From Anaeramoeba flamelloides (lineage: Eukaryota; Metamonada; Anaeramoebidae): a stretch of 64,000 bases of DNA. The translations under genes and the position numbers were made by a program. Below the pieces are notes generated by a model. The model had not been told where the DNA came from, ran no database searches, and worked only from the letters and a program-made list of their open reading frames with translations. This document shows positions 24,885-36,700 of the stretch, piece by piece. Within the stretch, counting starts at the first letter, position 1; each line of letters starts with the position of its first letter. The DNA is taken from positions 13,160,001 through 13,224,000 of the forward strand of contig JANTQA010000032.1 of assembly GCA_027625915.1 (NCBI GenBank). The letters are read 5' to 3'.

Positions 24885-26599
24885 GGTACAAAGAGATAAA
24901 AAATAATGACGATATTTGTTTAGAGCACTGTTAGTGGTAAATTATTAACAATGAAGAAAAGTGCAAAATAAGTGAAATAAAAACTAAAAGGAGAAGTAAA
25001 AGGTAAAAAATAGTTTATTTTTGAGATTTAAAATCAAAAGATGAATAGAGAAACCAAAAACAAGATAGTTATTCTCATTTTGGACAAGTTTTGAGATATT
25101 TTATTTCTTATAAATATTTTGGAACGAACTATTTTTTGCTTCAAAGATTGAATTGTTTTGATCATTCCGGAAAAACAGTTAAATATTGTGGTTTGTAGAA
25201 AATTTGAAATCTTCTTTGAAAATAATTGAATTTTTTTAAAAACTGATATAGTTATTTTTTACACAATATATCCAGGCACTCCAAACATAGAATAAGCCAA
25301 TCAAAAAAACTTTTGTCAAAGGTTAAAAATAATAACTTTTATTGTTGAAAATTTTTATTTCTTCTTGAATTGGAACCAAATCAAGATTTAACAACTGAAA
25401 ATATTGAATAAATAATCTAGGTGTTATTGAAAAATGTCAAAGTGAAAGTTGGGCAAGATAATTATTCCTTCATTTTCTGATCAAAATTATTTGTAATTAC
25501 AAAAATTAACCAATATCACTAACAAATTGAAAAAATAATTAACTAAAGCTAAACTGTCAAAAGAAAAGAACTTTACAACCAATTAGAGGGATTTAAACCT
25601 TGGGTTTGTTGATGCCACTTCTCCACCTTATATAACCTAATTGTATTCTAACAAAATTAATGTTTTGGATTTGATATTTTTCTATCTGTCTTTGGGTATT
25701 CTCAATTTGACAATTGTAAAATGGAGTAGTTAAATAATTAAATACCAAGAATATTTGCAAATTTTACAAGTAAGTAAGAATAATTTTTTGTGAAATATGG
25801 AAAGTTGAAAGAAAAAAAAATGAAATTGGTCCTTTGTTTAATACTTTTTTGAAAACCATTCCCCTTTTTTCCATATTGATAAGAACTTTTTGATAAAAAA
25901 GTACCTCGCAATATTACATAAGGTGGATCTTCAAATCCAAGGTTATAAATCAAAAAAATATTTAAATGATTCTCAATTGGAGGATTTGAAAAAATATGCA
26001 ATTTTTTTATTTGTTCAAGATTTTGTTAAATTTCCAAAAAATATTTTTGATCCAAAAAACTTTTCCAAATTTTCAAAAAAAAAGAAAGACATTGTAGTGG
26101 AAATAAACAATGTCTTTTACTTTAGTCCATTACTTAAATTTAACTCATACAAAAAATATTGGTTAACTGTATAAATAAAAGAAACAAATAATGGAGTGAA
26201 AATAGCATATAAACTAGAAATAGGGATTTTTCAATAAAATTTAAAAAAGAAATATGAAGATATTGAAAGACTAAAATATAATTTTTTCATAGAAAAATAA
26301 GAAAAAGATCATTTTTAGAATTTTTATCAAAAAAAGAACTTTATCTCACACAAAATTTTTGCAAAGATGGCGAAAATTTTGAAACAAAACATTCAATACT
26401 ATTGAACCATAAACATTAATCAAAGACATAATTTCTAAAATCAATTTAGATCCGAACCAAAAATATATAAGTACCTTCCGGTCTCCCAATACTAAAGTCT
26501 GAAAAAAAAAAAAAAAAATGAGTTATATTTTTGTAATGGCTTAAAGGTTGTCAACACGGGTTATTTACACCAAAGTATATTTAAAAACAATTTTCTTTA

Positions 26600-27242
26600 C
26601 ATCTTATTTCCCACTTTATTTTCAAGTATATTAATATACTTATATTGTCTTTATTTGTCTGATTCCAAAATCGAATAAAAATTTATTTGCAAAATCTTGT
26701 CATTAAAATTTATTCAAATTAACTATTTTAATAATCAATTTTATTATTTTTTTCATCAATTGATTCTTTCCTATAATTTAATTTGTTTGTTTGAAATAAA
26801 TTGCCTTAAAATAGAATATACAATTTCCTGATCTTATTATTATATACTCATTTTTCAGTTTTAAAATTGATTATCTGTTCTTCTTTGTGATCTAAAAAAT
26901 GCTTTCATAAGATTTTTCACCTTGGGAATTTTTTTTTATAAAGTAAAAACCTAAAATGTTATTTTATTGTTTAAAAAATCTTTTTATATCCTTTCTATAT
27001 TTCCATTTTTATCTTGAATTTAGAAATACAATATTTTATAAAAAAAAAGTTTTAATTTTTTTTCATTTTTTGGAAATATTTTGATGGTAAACACATTTTG
27101 AAATAGATACCATAGACCTGAATTCAATTATTTTTCATAATTCACTTAATTTTCTTATACTAATTTTAGAAAATCCAACCATCAAAGAGGATTTTTTGTT
27201 AAATTAAAAAAATAATACCTTACTTTTTTGGAAATTCATAGT
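26600..27242. mobile_element. Family 1 TIR element, degraded copy c
   Basis: The right two thirds follow the other family 1 copies: TTTCCTGATCTTATTATTAT, TGTTTAAAAAATC, TCATTTTTTGGAAATATTT, GAGGATTTTTTGTTAAATTA, and the terminal ACCTTACTTTTTTGGAAAT. The left boundary is guessed from CTTATTTCCCACTTTATTTT and may be wrong. Confidence 0.45.
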
Positions 27243-27436
27243 TTACAAAAATAAAGTGAAATATAAAAAAATCAAGTGAATTTTGACTGATATTTTAAAA
27301 ATTTTTATTTCTTTGTTAGTAAAAGATTTAGATCTTGAAGAATAGAAAGATATTAAATTCAGTCATATATTCAGTATAAAAGTTCAGGAACAAAACTTAA
27401 GCAATATATAGACACAAAATACTTTAGAATTCTACA

Positions 27437-27634
27437 TACAGTCAGTTCAGCTTTTAAGGCACAAACTTGAATGAAAATTAAGGCCCACAAAAAATACCAA
27501 AATAAAACATAAAATTCAGATTTTAGTAAAATAATTTGTAAAAATAAAAATCCAAATTTTGTTACTTAATTTGTGATTTTTTTTTGACTTAAATTTCGTT
27601 GAAAGTTTATACCTTAAATTTGAAACTGACGATA
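27437..27634. mobile_element. Palindromic MITE family 2, copy a
   Basis: Starts TACAGTCAGTTCAGCTTTTA, followed by AGGCACAAACTT, and ends in the inverted form ACCTTAAATTTGAAACTGAC, then GATA. Most of the element folds back on itself: AAGGC blocks on the left pair with their complements on the right around an AT-rich centre. The CAGT start with TA flanks is typical of Tc1/mariner-type MITEs (family knowledge). Confidence 0.8.
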
Positions 27635-27789
27635 TAAAAATTTGGATTCTAGGGACAAAAACCGTCTCAAGAAAAAAATCAAATGTAATAAAACAAACTC
27701 GTTAATTTCGAATTTTTTTTAACTACTGTTGATAGTTACTTTAAATAAAAAAAAACTGTAAAAAATTATAATAATAACTCTAAACGAAA

Positions 27790-28330
27790 ATTCAAAATTT
27801 TACGCATTGTTAAAACAGTCCAAACAACCACATTATAGAATTTCATTCAAATTGGAAATGATTTTGATTTTTGCAAAATATTAAAAATATTTTTTCATCT
27901 TTTAGTTTTTTAATTTTCATTTCATTGTTTGAATTAAGTAACTTGTTTTGTTCGATCAAAATTTTTTTTCAACGATTGATATTATACTAAAGTTGAGTTT
28001 TTAAAATAGAAGAACTTAAATAAAATTAGTTAGTAGTATCTAAACATTTGATCGATCAATATTTTCAATAGAATTTCAGCTTATTTACCAATGTATTTTT
28101 TTTTCCAATCCCCCAAAATTTTAACACGCCCTTAATTTCTTTGTATTGATAGTTATTTATTTTTTTTAATGTGAGTATTGTTATTTATAAACAAGTGCTA
28201 ACATTTCAATTAGTGAATGGTTCTAATTTGATATTTCTTCTTGAAAAGATTAAATAAGATTTTTTTTTCTAAAAATTGAATTTTGGTGTGTTAAAACACT
28301 TGAATTGGGATTCAGTTGTAAAAATTATTT
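27790..28330. repeat. Dispersed repeat family 9, copy a
   Basis: About 540 bp collinear and in the same orientation as 38050-38590. Shared blocks include TTTCATTCAAATTGGAAAT, TTTTTTCATCTTTTAGTTTT, ATCTAAACATTTGATCGATC and GGTATTTCTTCTTGA-like text. No reading frame is conserved, so it looks like a transposon remnant rather than a gene. Confidence 0.7.
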
Positions 28331-28916
28331 TATTGAATATTTAATAATAAATAATACAATTAAAACTTTCCAAAAAAAAATCAAGGTCATTTTAAATATG
28401 TGAATAGTTTTTTTATGATATTTTAAGTATAAAAACTTTAAAAACAGTTTTTTGTTTTAATTAAGTGAAATTTTTTTTAAAAAAATACTTTTCTCCATGT
28501 TCCAACCTCAAAAATAAATTCAATGGTTTTATTCTTCAATTTTTTAAAATAGAAAAATTCACAAAAAGTTTTAATTCTACAAATATTTTCATTTTTTTAA
28601 AATTGAAAACTTGAAGAAAACTTAAATAAATTCCTCAAATTTTTAAAAAAAATGTACACCCAATAATTTTTGTTTCAATCAAAGGTGCCCAACTTTTTTT
28701 TTTAAATTATTTATTTTTTTCTAATAAACCTTTGAGGAACAAATTAAAAAAAAGTGGAATAATAGACACTAAATAATGGATGATATCCTTCGAGAAGAAA
28801 AAATAATAAATAAATTTTCTTAATAATTGAAAAACTCAAATTATTACGGCACTATTATAGAAAAATACAACAGAGTTCATTTTGGTCTTCAATTAAAGAT
28901 CAAAATTATTTTCCAA

Positions 28917-29115
28917 TAGAGTCATTTTATAATTTAAGGTACAAGCTTTCAACAAAATTTAAAACACAAAAAAATCTCAAATTAAGTAACAAAATTTGGC
29001 TTTTTTTTTTTTACAAATTATTTGACTCGAATTTGAATTTTGTGTGGTAATTTGAGTTTTTTATTCTGTATTAATTTTCATTCAAGTTTCTGCCTTAAAA
29101 GTGTATCTGACTGTA
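28917..29115. mobile_element. Palindromic MITE family 2, copy b
   Basis: The right end reads CTTAAAAGTGTATCTGACTG, then TA. The left end TAGAGTCATTTTATAATTTA is a diverged inverted form. The internal palindrome is the same as in copy a (AAATCTCAAATTAAG on the left, TAATTTGAGTTTTTTATTC on the right). Confidence 0.75.
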
Positions 29116-29879
29116 TAAATCAATAATATTCCTTTACAATCATTGTCGTCTTTTCAAAAAAGTGTAAATAACACATTTTTACTTATTGAATTTCAATCTT
29201 GGAATAAAAAAAAATTAAATGTAAATTTTTTTTTTAAAAAAAAAAAATATATAAGAAAATAAATCAGTTGAAATTTTTCAAAACATAAATATTAACAGAA
29301 TTACCTCAAGAAAACACTGAAGAAGAATGGTTTTTTTTTTTTACATTTAAAAAAAAAAAAGAAACAAACTTTCTATATATTATTGTTAAATAATACAAAC
29401 ATAGAAATAATAAAATTAATCAAAAAAAAAAAAAAAAAAAATATTAATTATCATAAGATTTAATATATATATATATATATATATATATCCATAAACAGTA
29501 TAATTAGTGAGATTATTTCTTCAAATTATTGAAAAATGATAGAAGATACTTGGAATCTAGTTTCATATTCTCAATTTAGTTTTTTTTTAAAAAAATGAGA
29601 TTTGAGAATTTCATTTTGCTAGAAATTTCCTATTTGAATTAGAAAAACTGATAAAAATAAAGGAATTCTCATTTGCTGTATTTATAATAAATAATGTATC
29701 TTTTCAATTTGTCAAATTTTATTACACTAGACCCTTGGTAAATATATTGTAAGAGAAAAAAAATAAAATAGAGGTAAATTGTATTCTAAAAAAACATGGA
29801 TTGGGAGTTGATTATGTAATCCTATCGTCACTTTTCTGATTTAGATTTTTCAATTATTCTTTTTGTAATATAAAAAAAA

Positions 29880-30330
29880 TAGACATTTATAAAAAATGTA
29901 CTAATGCTTTTTTGTGGATTTATTTTTAATAAAGATAAAAACAATATTAAAAATTGTTAACAAATTAGAAAAAAAAAAAATAAAACTATTGAAGAATTTG
30001 GAATGAATATAAATATTGATAAAACACTAAAATGAAAAAAATTTTCAGAAATTAAAGATTTTGGGATTAGACTTCAAAAAAGGGATATATTTACTAAAAA
30101 TTCAAAAAAATAAAATATAATTAAAAAAAAAATATAATAATTTTTAACCAAAAAAAAAAATAGCCAGTTGAGTAAAATTACCATTATCAAATTAATTGAT
30201 CAAAAAATTACCTACAAAAGGTGACTAGACTTTTTCACAGAATAACAAAATATACATTCTCTTTCTTATTATTGCAGCTTACCAATTAAACAATAAAAAT
30301 TTTCCCTTTTCAGATAGTCAATTCACTTTA
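29880..30330 (+). pseudogene. LINE reverse-transcriptase relic (plus strand)
   Basis: A broken reading frame on the plus strand gives EEFGMNINIDKTLK followed shortly by IKDFGIRLQKRDIF. This matches the region just after the YADD motif of the better preserved LINE relic at 33303-34260 (KRFGMNPHNKKTK ... FYLGIWLEKNTH). Several stops and frame changes interrupt it. The N-terminal reverse-transcriptase motifs are not visible, so this is a short fossil. Confidence 0.5.
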
Positions 30331-30789
30331 AGACTAAGAATTAAGTAATCAAAGAGTCCCTTATTGTTATTCTTGAAATCTTTACAAAAAATTTTTGCTG
30401 ATAGAGCCAAAAAAAAAAAAAAAAATAACTTACCAAAAGTCTCTTCATTTCTTTTGCATTTTGTAATTTTACTCAATTTTGTTTAAAAAGTAATTATTAA
30501 TATTGGTTTTAATCTTAATTTGAAAATTTAATAACGGGCGCATTTAGAAAAAAAATTATCTAAAATTTTGTATTCAAAAAAAAAAAACTTTCAAAAGATA
30601 TTAAAAATGAAAATTTAACAATTAATTGTTTTCTTGGATAAAGTTATAAAATTAAAAAAAAAAAAAAATTAAAACATGTTTTAATGAATTATAAATTAAG
30701 AAAAATTAATGATTTTTTCTCAAAGTTTAAAACTAACCTAAAGCTAAAATAAAAAAATAAAAAAAATAAAAAAGGAAAAAAAAAAAAAA

Positions 30790-33700
30790 TTAAAGGTTAA
30801 ACAATTTTTGGTAATCTTTTTTCGAAAAGATGTGTATAATTTGTCCAAATTGTTCTATTTCCTCCATTGAAGTGTCGTCATCCATTATGATAAAATCACA
30901 ATTTTTGTCTTCATATAAAACTTTGAAATTGACGTAATCACCTTTAAACCCAATTTTTTCTTGTGTGGCTTCAAATACACCAAGTGTAGATTGTGGATAT
31001 TGTTCGTTAAGGTCAAATCTAACGCTAATTGCCGAATTTTTCACACTTAAATTTGAATTTTTATGATAAGTTACCTTTAGCCAGCCAGCAACGGAGTTAT
31101 TTGAATTCTTTTTTTCGATTGTTTGCAATTTGTCCAAGAGCTTCTGGCTCCATTGTGAAATAAATTTTGAAGAATTGAAAGGAGACGCATTCAAAAATTT
31201 ATCTTGGTCGTTGATAAAGGACGTCGGCTGATTGTGATAGGATTGGATATTTTGTGGAGATCTTTTCTTGCCGCCTAAGGTTTGGAAACGGTCGCTTGCC
31301 TCTTTAAGCATTTTTTTAACCTTTGTACTTCGTGCGGTTTGCAAAGCAGATTGCCCCTTGTTGTTGATCATGTTTAATAATGCGCCATTTTGTGCCAAGA
31401 CCGTTGCGGTACGCTCATTGCCATTTTTTAATGCAATATGTAGAGCAGTGTTGCCTTCTTTATCCTGGGAATTAATATCTGCGCCGTGTTCGGCCAAAAT
31501 GTTGATCACATTATCAAAGCCCAATTTTGCTGCTAATAATAAGGGTGACTTGCCATCTTTACGAATCGAATTTATATTGGCGCCTTTGATTAATAATAAT
31601 CTGATACATCCTAAATCACCATTTTCAACAGCGATATGCAAAGCATAGGATCCCTTGATCGTTGTGTCCTGTACGTTTAAATCACATCCATTTTCAATTA
31701 AGTTTTCAATGATTTGTAATAATGCCGATTTACAGGCGATGTGCATTACAGTTTGACCTTCAATTGTGGTAATATTGATGTCACATTTCAATTCTTTAAT
31801 AAAATAATCCAAGATTTCCAGATCTTTTTGTAGAATTACATCATGAAGCGGACAAAATCCGCTTTTTGCTAAATCATTGACGATTAATTGATTACAATTC
31901 GACTTTAATAATTTTATTATTTCTAAATTATCACTTAAAACAGCTAAATGTAAACAAGTCTTTTATTAGGTTTAGATTGTTTGTTTATTTATTTGTTTAT
32001 TTGTTTATTTGTTTTTTTTGTTTATTTATTTATTATTTGTTTGTTTGTTTGTTTATTTATTTTTTGTTTATTTTTTATTTTTTATTTGTTTATTTATTTT
32101 TTATTTAATTATTATTTTTTATTTTTTATTTTTTATTTGAAATGAAAAAAGAATTTGTTTTGAAAAAGTGGAACTTTGGTATTGTATTCAATAAAACTCA
32201 CCAAAAAAAATTTATTTTTCAAAGAAAAAAAACAATAAAAAAATTTGAGTATTAGATGATAACTTTAGAAAATCGCAATAATATCAATAGATTGTGAATA
32301 TAACGAGTTACCATTATAATCCATATCTTACAAAAAATGATAATAATCAATAAAATAGCGAAAAGTATAAAAGTATTTTATTTAAATTAAAAAAAAGATG
32401 TTTTTCTTTTTGTTTTTTTATTGGTTTATTACATTCAAATCAAAAATCAAGTTCCAAATAAAATAATTAACAACTCATTCAGGAAAAGATGATGTGAATT
32501 ATAATATACAAGTTTTTTGAAAGGGCTGAATGCCCTTTTCAAGTCAAATTCTCAAGAAGTAAGAGAAATTTACATTCTATCTTAAGTTGACGATACAAAA
32601 AAACAAACCATTGAACTTTACTGTTGATCTCTTTCAATGTAAAGCCAAGTGAAGAAGAAAAACAAAAAGAAGAGAAACAAGCAATTACAACAAATTTTTA
32701 CAAATTCGGGATTGTATGGATATCTTATTGAGAAAGATTTAACAATTGAATCATCTCCTTTAAGTTGGGATAGAGCTAATAAACTTGATTTAACCGATAA
32801 CAACCCAAATAAAGAATATCAATGGAGTTGTTGGCAGTATCCAAAGTATTTTTATTCATAGCAATATAAATTATGAGAGATTGAGATACGAATATTTACA
32901 TTGAATAATTACTAAAGTTGAGGTAAAGGATAGATCAATTCTCCAATCAAATCAAAACAAAAATCATTAAATATTTCAATTTGTTATTGCTGTGTTTGTG
33001 TTTTTTTTTTTGTTCATTTTTTTCAAAAAACACTTTTTTTTCTTCAAGATCTGTTTGTTGATCAACTAAAAACTTTTCTAATTTTTTTTTTTTTTTATTT
33101 TTATTTTTGAAGAGAGAAAATTGCTTTTCTCCTGTGTGCCCTAATTTCTAAACTTTTTTTTAGAAATTTTGTTATAGAATCACAAATTTTATTATCACTT
33201 ACTAATGATAATATATATGATGAATTCTTTTTTATTAATAATATCTCTGATATTATTAATTTTTTATTTTTTCAAAAATTCAGATATCCAGATTTTTTCG
33301 ATTTATTTTATAGGCCGGACACGATCCCATAAAAAATGATCGAAATCTTCAATGATATCAATATTTAACTTTTCTTTACATAAATCACAATTTTTATTTT
33401 TATTTTTACTTGTTACATAAGAGTACCTATTTAAACAATTAGTAAAATTTCGAAATTTTAGAATTGTTTTTGAAGCTTTCCAGTTTAAATATTTTTGTTG
33501 TTTGAAATTGCAATTTTGTTGTTTTATAATTTTTAGATATTGTTGAACTTTCCAACTAGGTGAATTTTCCAATTCGGTTAATCGAAAAACTTTTAATTCT
33601 AAATCTAATAATTTTAATCCCTTAGTGTGCCAATTAATATTTTCATTTTCCAATTTTCGAAAATTTAGTATTGTTTTTTAATTTTTTTAAATTTAAGAAA

Positions 33701-36700
33701 TCTAATTTTTCTATCAATTTATATTTTCTTCGGTATACTTTTAATCTAGCGAGATCAATTTTTTGCTTCAGTTTTATAAATTAATCGAGGTGAATGGATA
33801 TTAATTTGTAAGAAATTTGTGACTGATTTATTGATAAATCTATCAATTCTTTCAAAATCATTTTGTTTCAAGTCAAATATTTCAAGACCATAATAAAGTT
33901 GACTTAAAATGAGAGCTTTGAAAGAAGTTATTTTGACTCCATTGTTGAGTTTATTTTGTTGAAACAATCGATTAAGTGTTTCCAAAGACTTTTCTACTTT
34001 TTTGAAATTATATTCAAGATGTGTGTTTTTTTCTAACCAAATCCCAAGATAAAAAATATCTTTTAATTCTTTTTTATATTTGGTTTTTTTATTATGTGGG
34101 TTCATCCCGAATCTTTTTATTATTTCAAAAATCCTTTCTAAATTAATTTTTAGAGAGATTAATGGCCCTTTCATAATAAGAATAAGATCATCTGCATACA
34201 TTTGAACATGAACAGCTAAAGTTTTTAACTTTTCTAGTAGGAAATGAGATATAAATAAAACTTTTCTAATTAAAAATAATGTAAATTATCCTCAAATGAC
34301 CCCGGCATTATATCGCGATTACTTTTTAATTGTGATGTTTATGTAGTTTTCACAATTAGCAATTAATCGTCATTTTATTTTAGTAAATATTATTTTCTTA
34401 AAAATCTCCATTTTTTTTTATTTTATTTTTTTATTTTGAAGAGAGGAAATTAATTTCCTCTGAAAGCCGTTAGGTTTTCCATAATTTAAAAGAATTGAGT
34501 AAAATCATAGATTTTGCTCAATTCTTTTGAATTCTGGAAAACCTAGGCACTTTTCCGTAAGGTTTATTTTAATTTTTGAAATAGATTGAAAATTTATTTA
34601 ATTTTCTCTTTATTTCAAAAATTAAAAAAACCACCGTTATCTTTTCCAGAATTTAAAAGAATTGAGTAAAATCAAAGATTTTTCTCTATTTTTTTGAATT
34701 TTGGAAAAGCTAGGCACTTCACGATACTTGACGGCACTCTGGAACTCTACTGCACTTCCCTAATTTCCTAAATTTCTGTTTAGAAAATTCAATAAAGAAT
34801 CATAATTCTCTTTATCATTAACTAATGATAAGACAAATAATGAGTCTTTATTTTGATTAATATCTTTGATATTATTCTTTGATTTAAAATCTCCATTTTT
34901 AAAGAGATATCCTTAATTGGAATTAAAATCATTAATTATTCTAAGAAGGTTATCTTTATTCTACAAAGTTTTCAAAATTCTACTTTACACAAATAAAAGA
35001 CTTATTTCTTCTTTTGTGACCACAATTTTAAACAAAATAAAAAAAAATTCCAAAAATAATAATTGCAAAACATCGATATTTTAGTTCTCTCAATTTGGTA
35101 ATAAATCTCTACAAAAATATCAAAATGTCAGATTGCTTTGATCGTTTTTTCGTAATTGATTATAATCTGAATTATTCCCAAACTTACTTCAGATCGACTA
35201 TTGTTTTTTTTTTTTTAATCTTTTCACTTTTCTCTGATTTAATAAAAATTGCTTTAACTAATATCACAGGATGTGAACTTATTACATTGGCAATTCATAT
35301 TGCGTCAATAGATATTAATAAAAAAAATAGAAAATAAACATTTCATAAAACGTAAAAAAAAATTAAAGATTTTCAAAAAGAAAAGCACTTACAAAGCCTT
35401 TTTCTGTTTTCTTATTTGGATCTGCATGAAATTTTAATAGCAGTTTCACTAATTCAGAAGTTTTGTTTGTTATAGCCAAATGCAAAGGCGTTTGTTTTTC
35501 GATGTTAGCAATATTTGGATCTGCATTATTATTCAAAAGCAAATTAGTTAATTCCAAAGATCCGCTTGTCACAGCTTTATGGAGGCTAGTATTCAAAAAC
35601 TTATCTTGTATATTAGGATTTACAGCGGAATTTAATAATTTGGTAACGATTTTGATTTCATTTTTCATAACTGCCATATGCAAAATTGTTCTGCCATAGG
35701 AATCAGTTAAATCGAGGCTAATTTTCCTTTCGATCAAAAGTTCCAGTAAGGGTATGTCTCCGTTATTCAAGGCGATATGGGCAGCTGAATATTTTGTTTG
35801 GTTATCTTGGTGGTTGATATTGACGCCCTTATCTGCGAGCATTGTCGTGAAAATGTGATTTCTTTTACTGATCGAATATAAAAACGGAGTGACGCCCTTT
35901 TTGTCTGGTATATCTAATTGTATCGATTCCAGATCTAGCAGGTAGGTAAACAATTTGAGCTTTGAATCAATAATGGAATATGTCAAGATACATTTGCCCT
36001 CGTTATCTAGCAAATTGTAGTCGCACCCCTGCTCAACGAGTGCGGTGACCATTTCAATTGACTTCTTGGACGCGTAATGTATTGCCTTCTGCCCATTGTG
36101 TATTATATCGAGGCACGAGGGCGCCACTGTTGCCAAATATATTACTTGCTCGATATTGTTATTCGTGATGGCCCGAAAGATATTATTGATTTGGAAAAAC
36201 TCTAATGTGATTAGATTTTGATTGATGTTATAATTGATCAACAATTCATTTAAACACGCCTCAATAAATTGGTTGCCTAATCTCAGGGCAGCTGAAGTTA
36301 ATTTAATTTTCTTATTGATTTGCTTTTTGTCCTTTTTACTTCGGTTTATTTTTTTGATATTAAATTTTGATACCTTTTTAGACAAGCGTTTTTTTTTTTC
36401 GTTGTCAACCGTCGATTTGTCAGAGATTGTCTTTTCATTGATGAATTTTTGTAATTTAAATGACTTGGGGAAAATTGGCAAAATTAAATTCTCTGTGGAA
36501 AATTTTAAAGACTTGATCCATAAATTAAATTCGATGAGGTTTTTTTTAATTTTCCATTTTTCATTAAATGCAGAGACTTCAAACAAATAATATTTTTGTC
36601 TATAGTCTTTCTTCTGGTTGTCTTCTTCAAATTTACCCTGATCCTTTTTATTTGATTTTTTTTTTTTATGCTTGGCTTTCTCATTTTGAATTTCATTGCT

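Larger units (their letters stand above)
24885..30789. other. Large spacer made of transposon relics
   Basis: About 5.9 kb with no intact gene. It includes a plus-strand open stretch at 25890-26174 of unknown meaning (LEDLKKYAIFLFVQDFVKF), a degraded family 1 element, two copies of palindromic MITE family 2, one copy of repeat family 9, a TA microsatellite near 29463-29488, and a decayed LINE reverse transcriptase. Confidence 0.6.
31960..35392 (-). other. Long intron of the ankyrin gene, hosting LINE and hairpin relics
   Basis: 3433 bp. From the acceptor side it holds a TTTG/TTTA microsatellite (31971-32140), a GC-containing palindrome near 32516, a plus-strand open stretch at 32649-32861 (YGYLIEKDLTIESSPLSWD, unknown), a minus-strand LINE relic (33130-34260), a second LINE 3' tail (34420-34880) and two short hairpin repeats. 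The donor is GTAAGT. The acceptor region is purine-rich (TAATAAAAG), which is unusual. Confidence 0.85.

Noticed and set aside
25570-25640. tRNA-like stretch on the minus strand (GGTTTAAATCCC resembling a T arm)
   Set aside because: No matching acceptor or anticodon stem could be drawn.
32516-32541. Bacterial-type rho-independent terminator
   Set aside because: A hairpin with flanking T is present but it sits in a eukaryotic intron; more likely a repeat end or chance.
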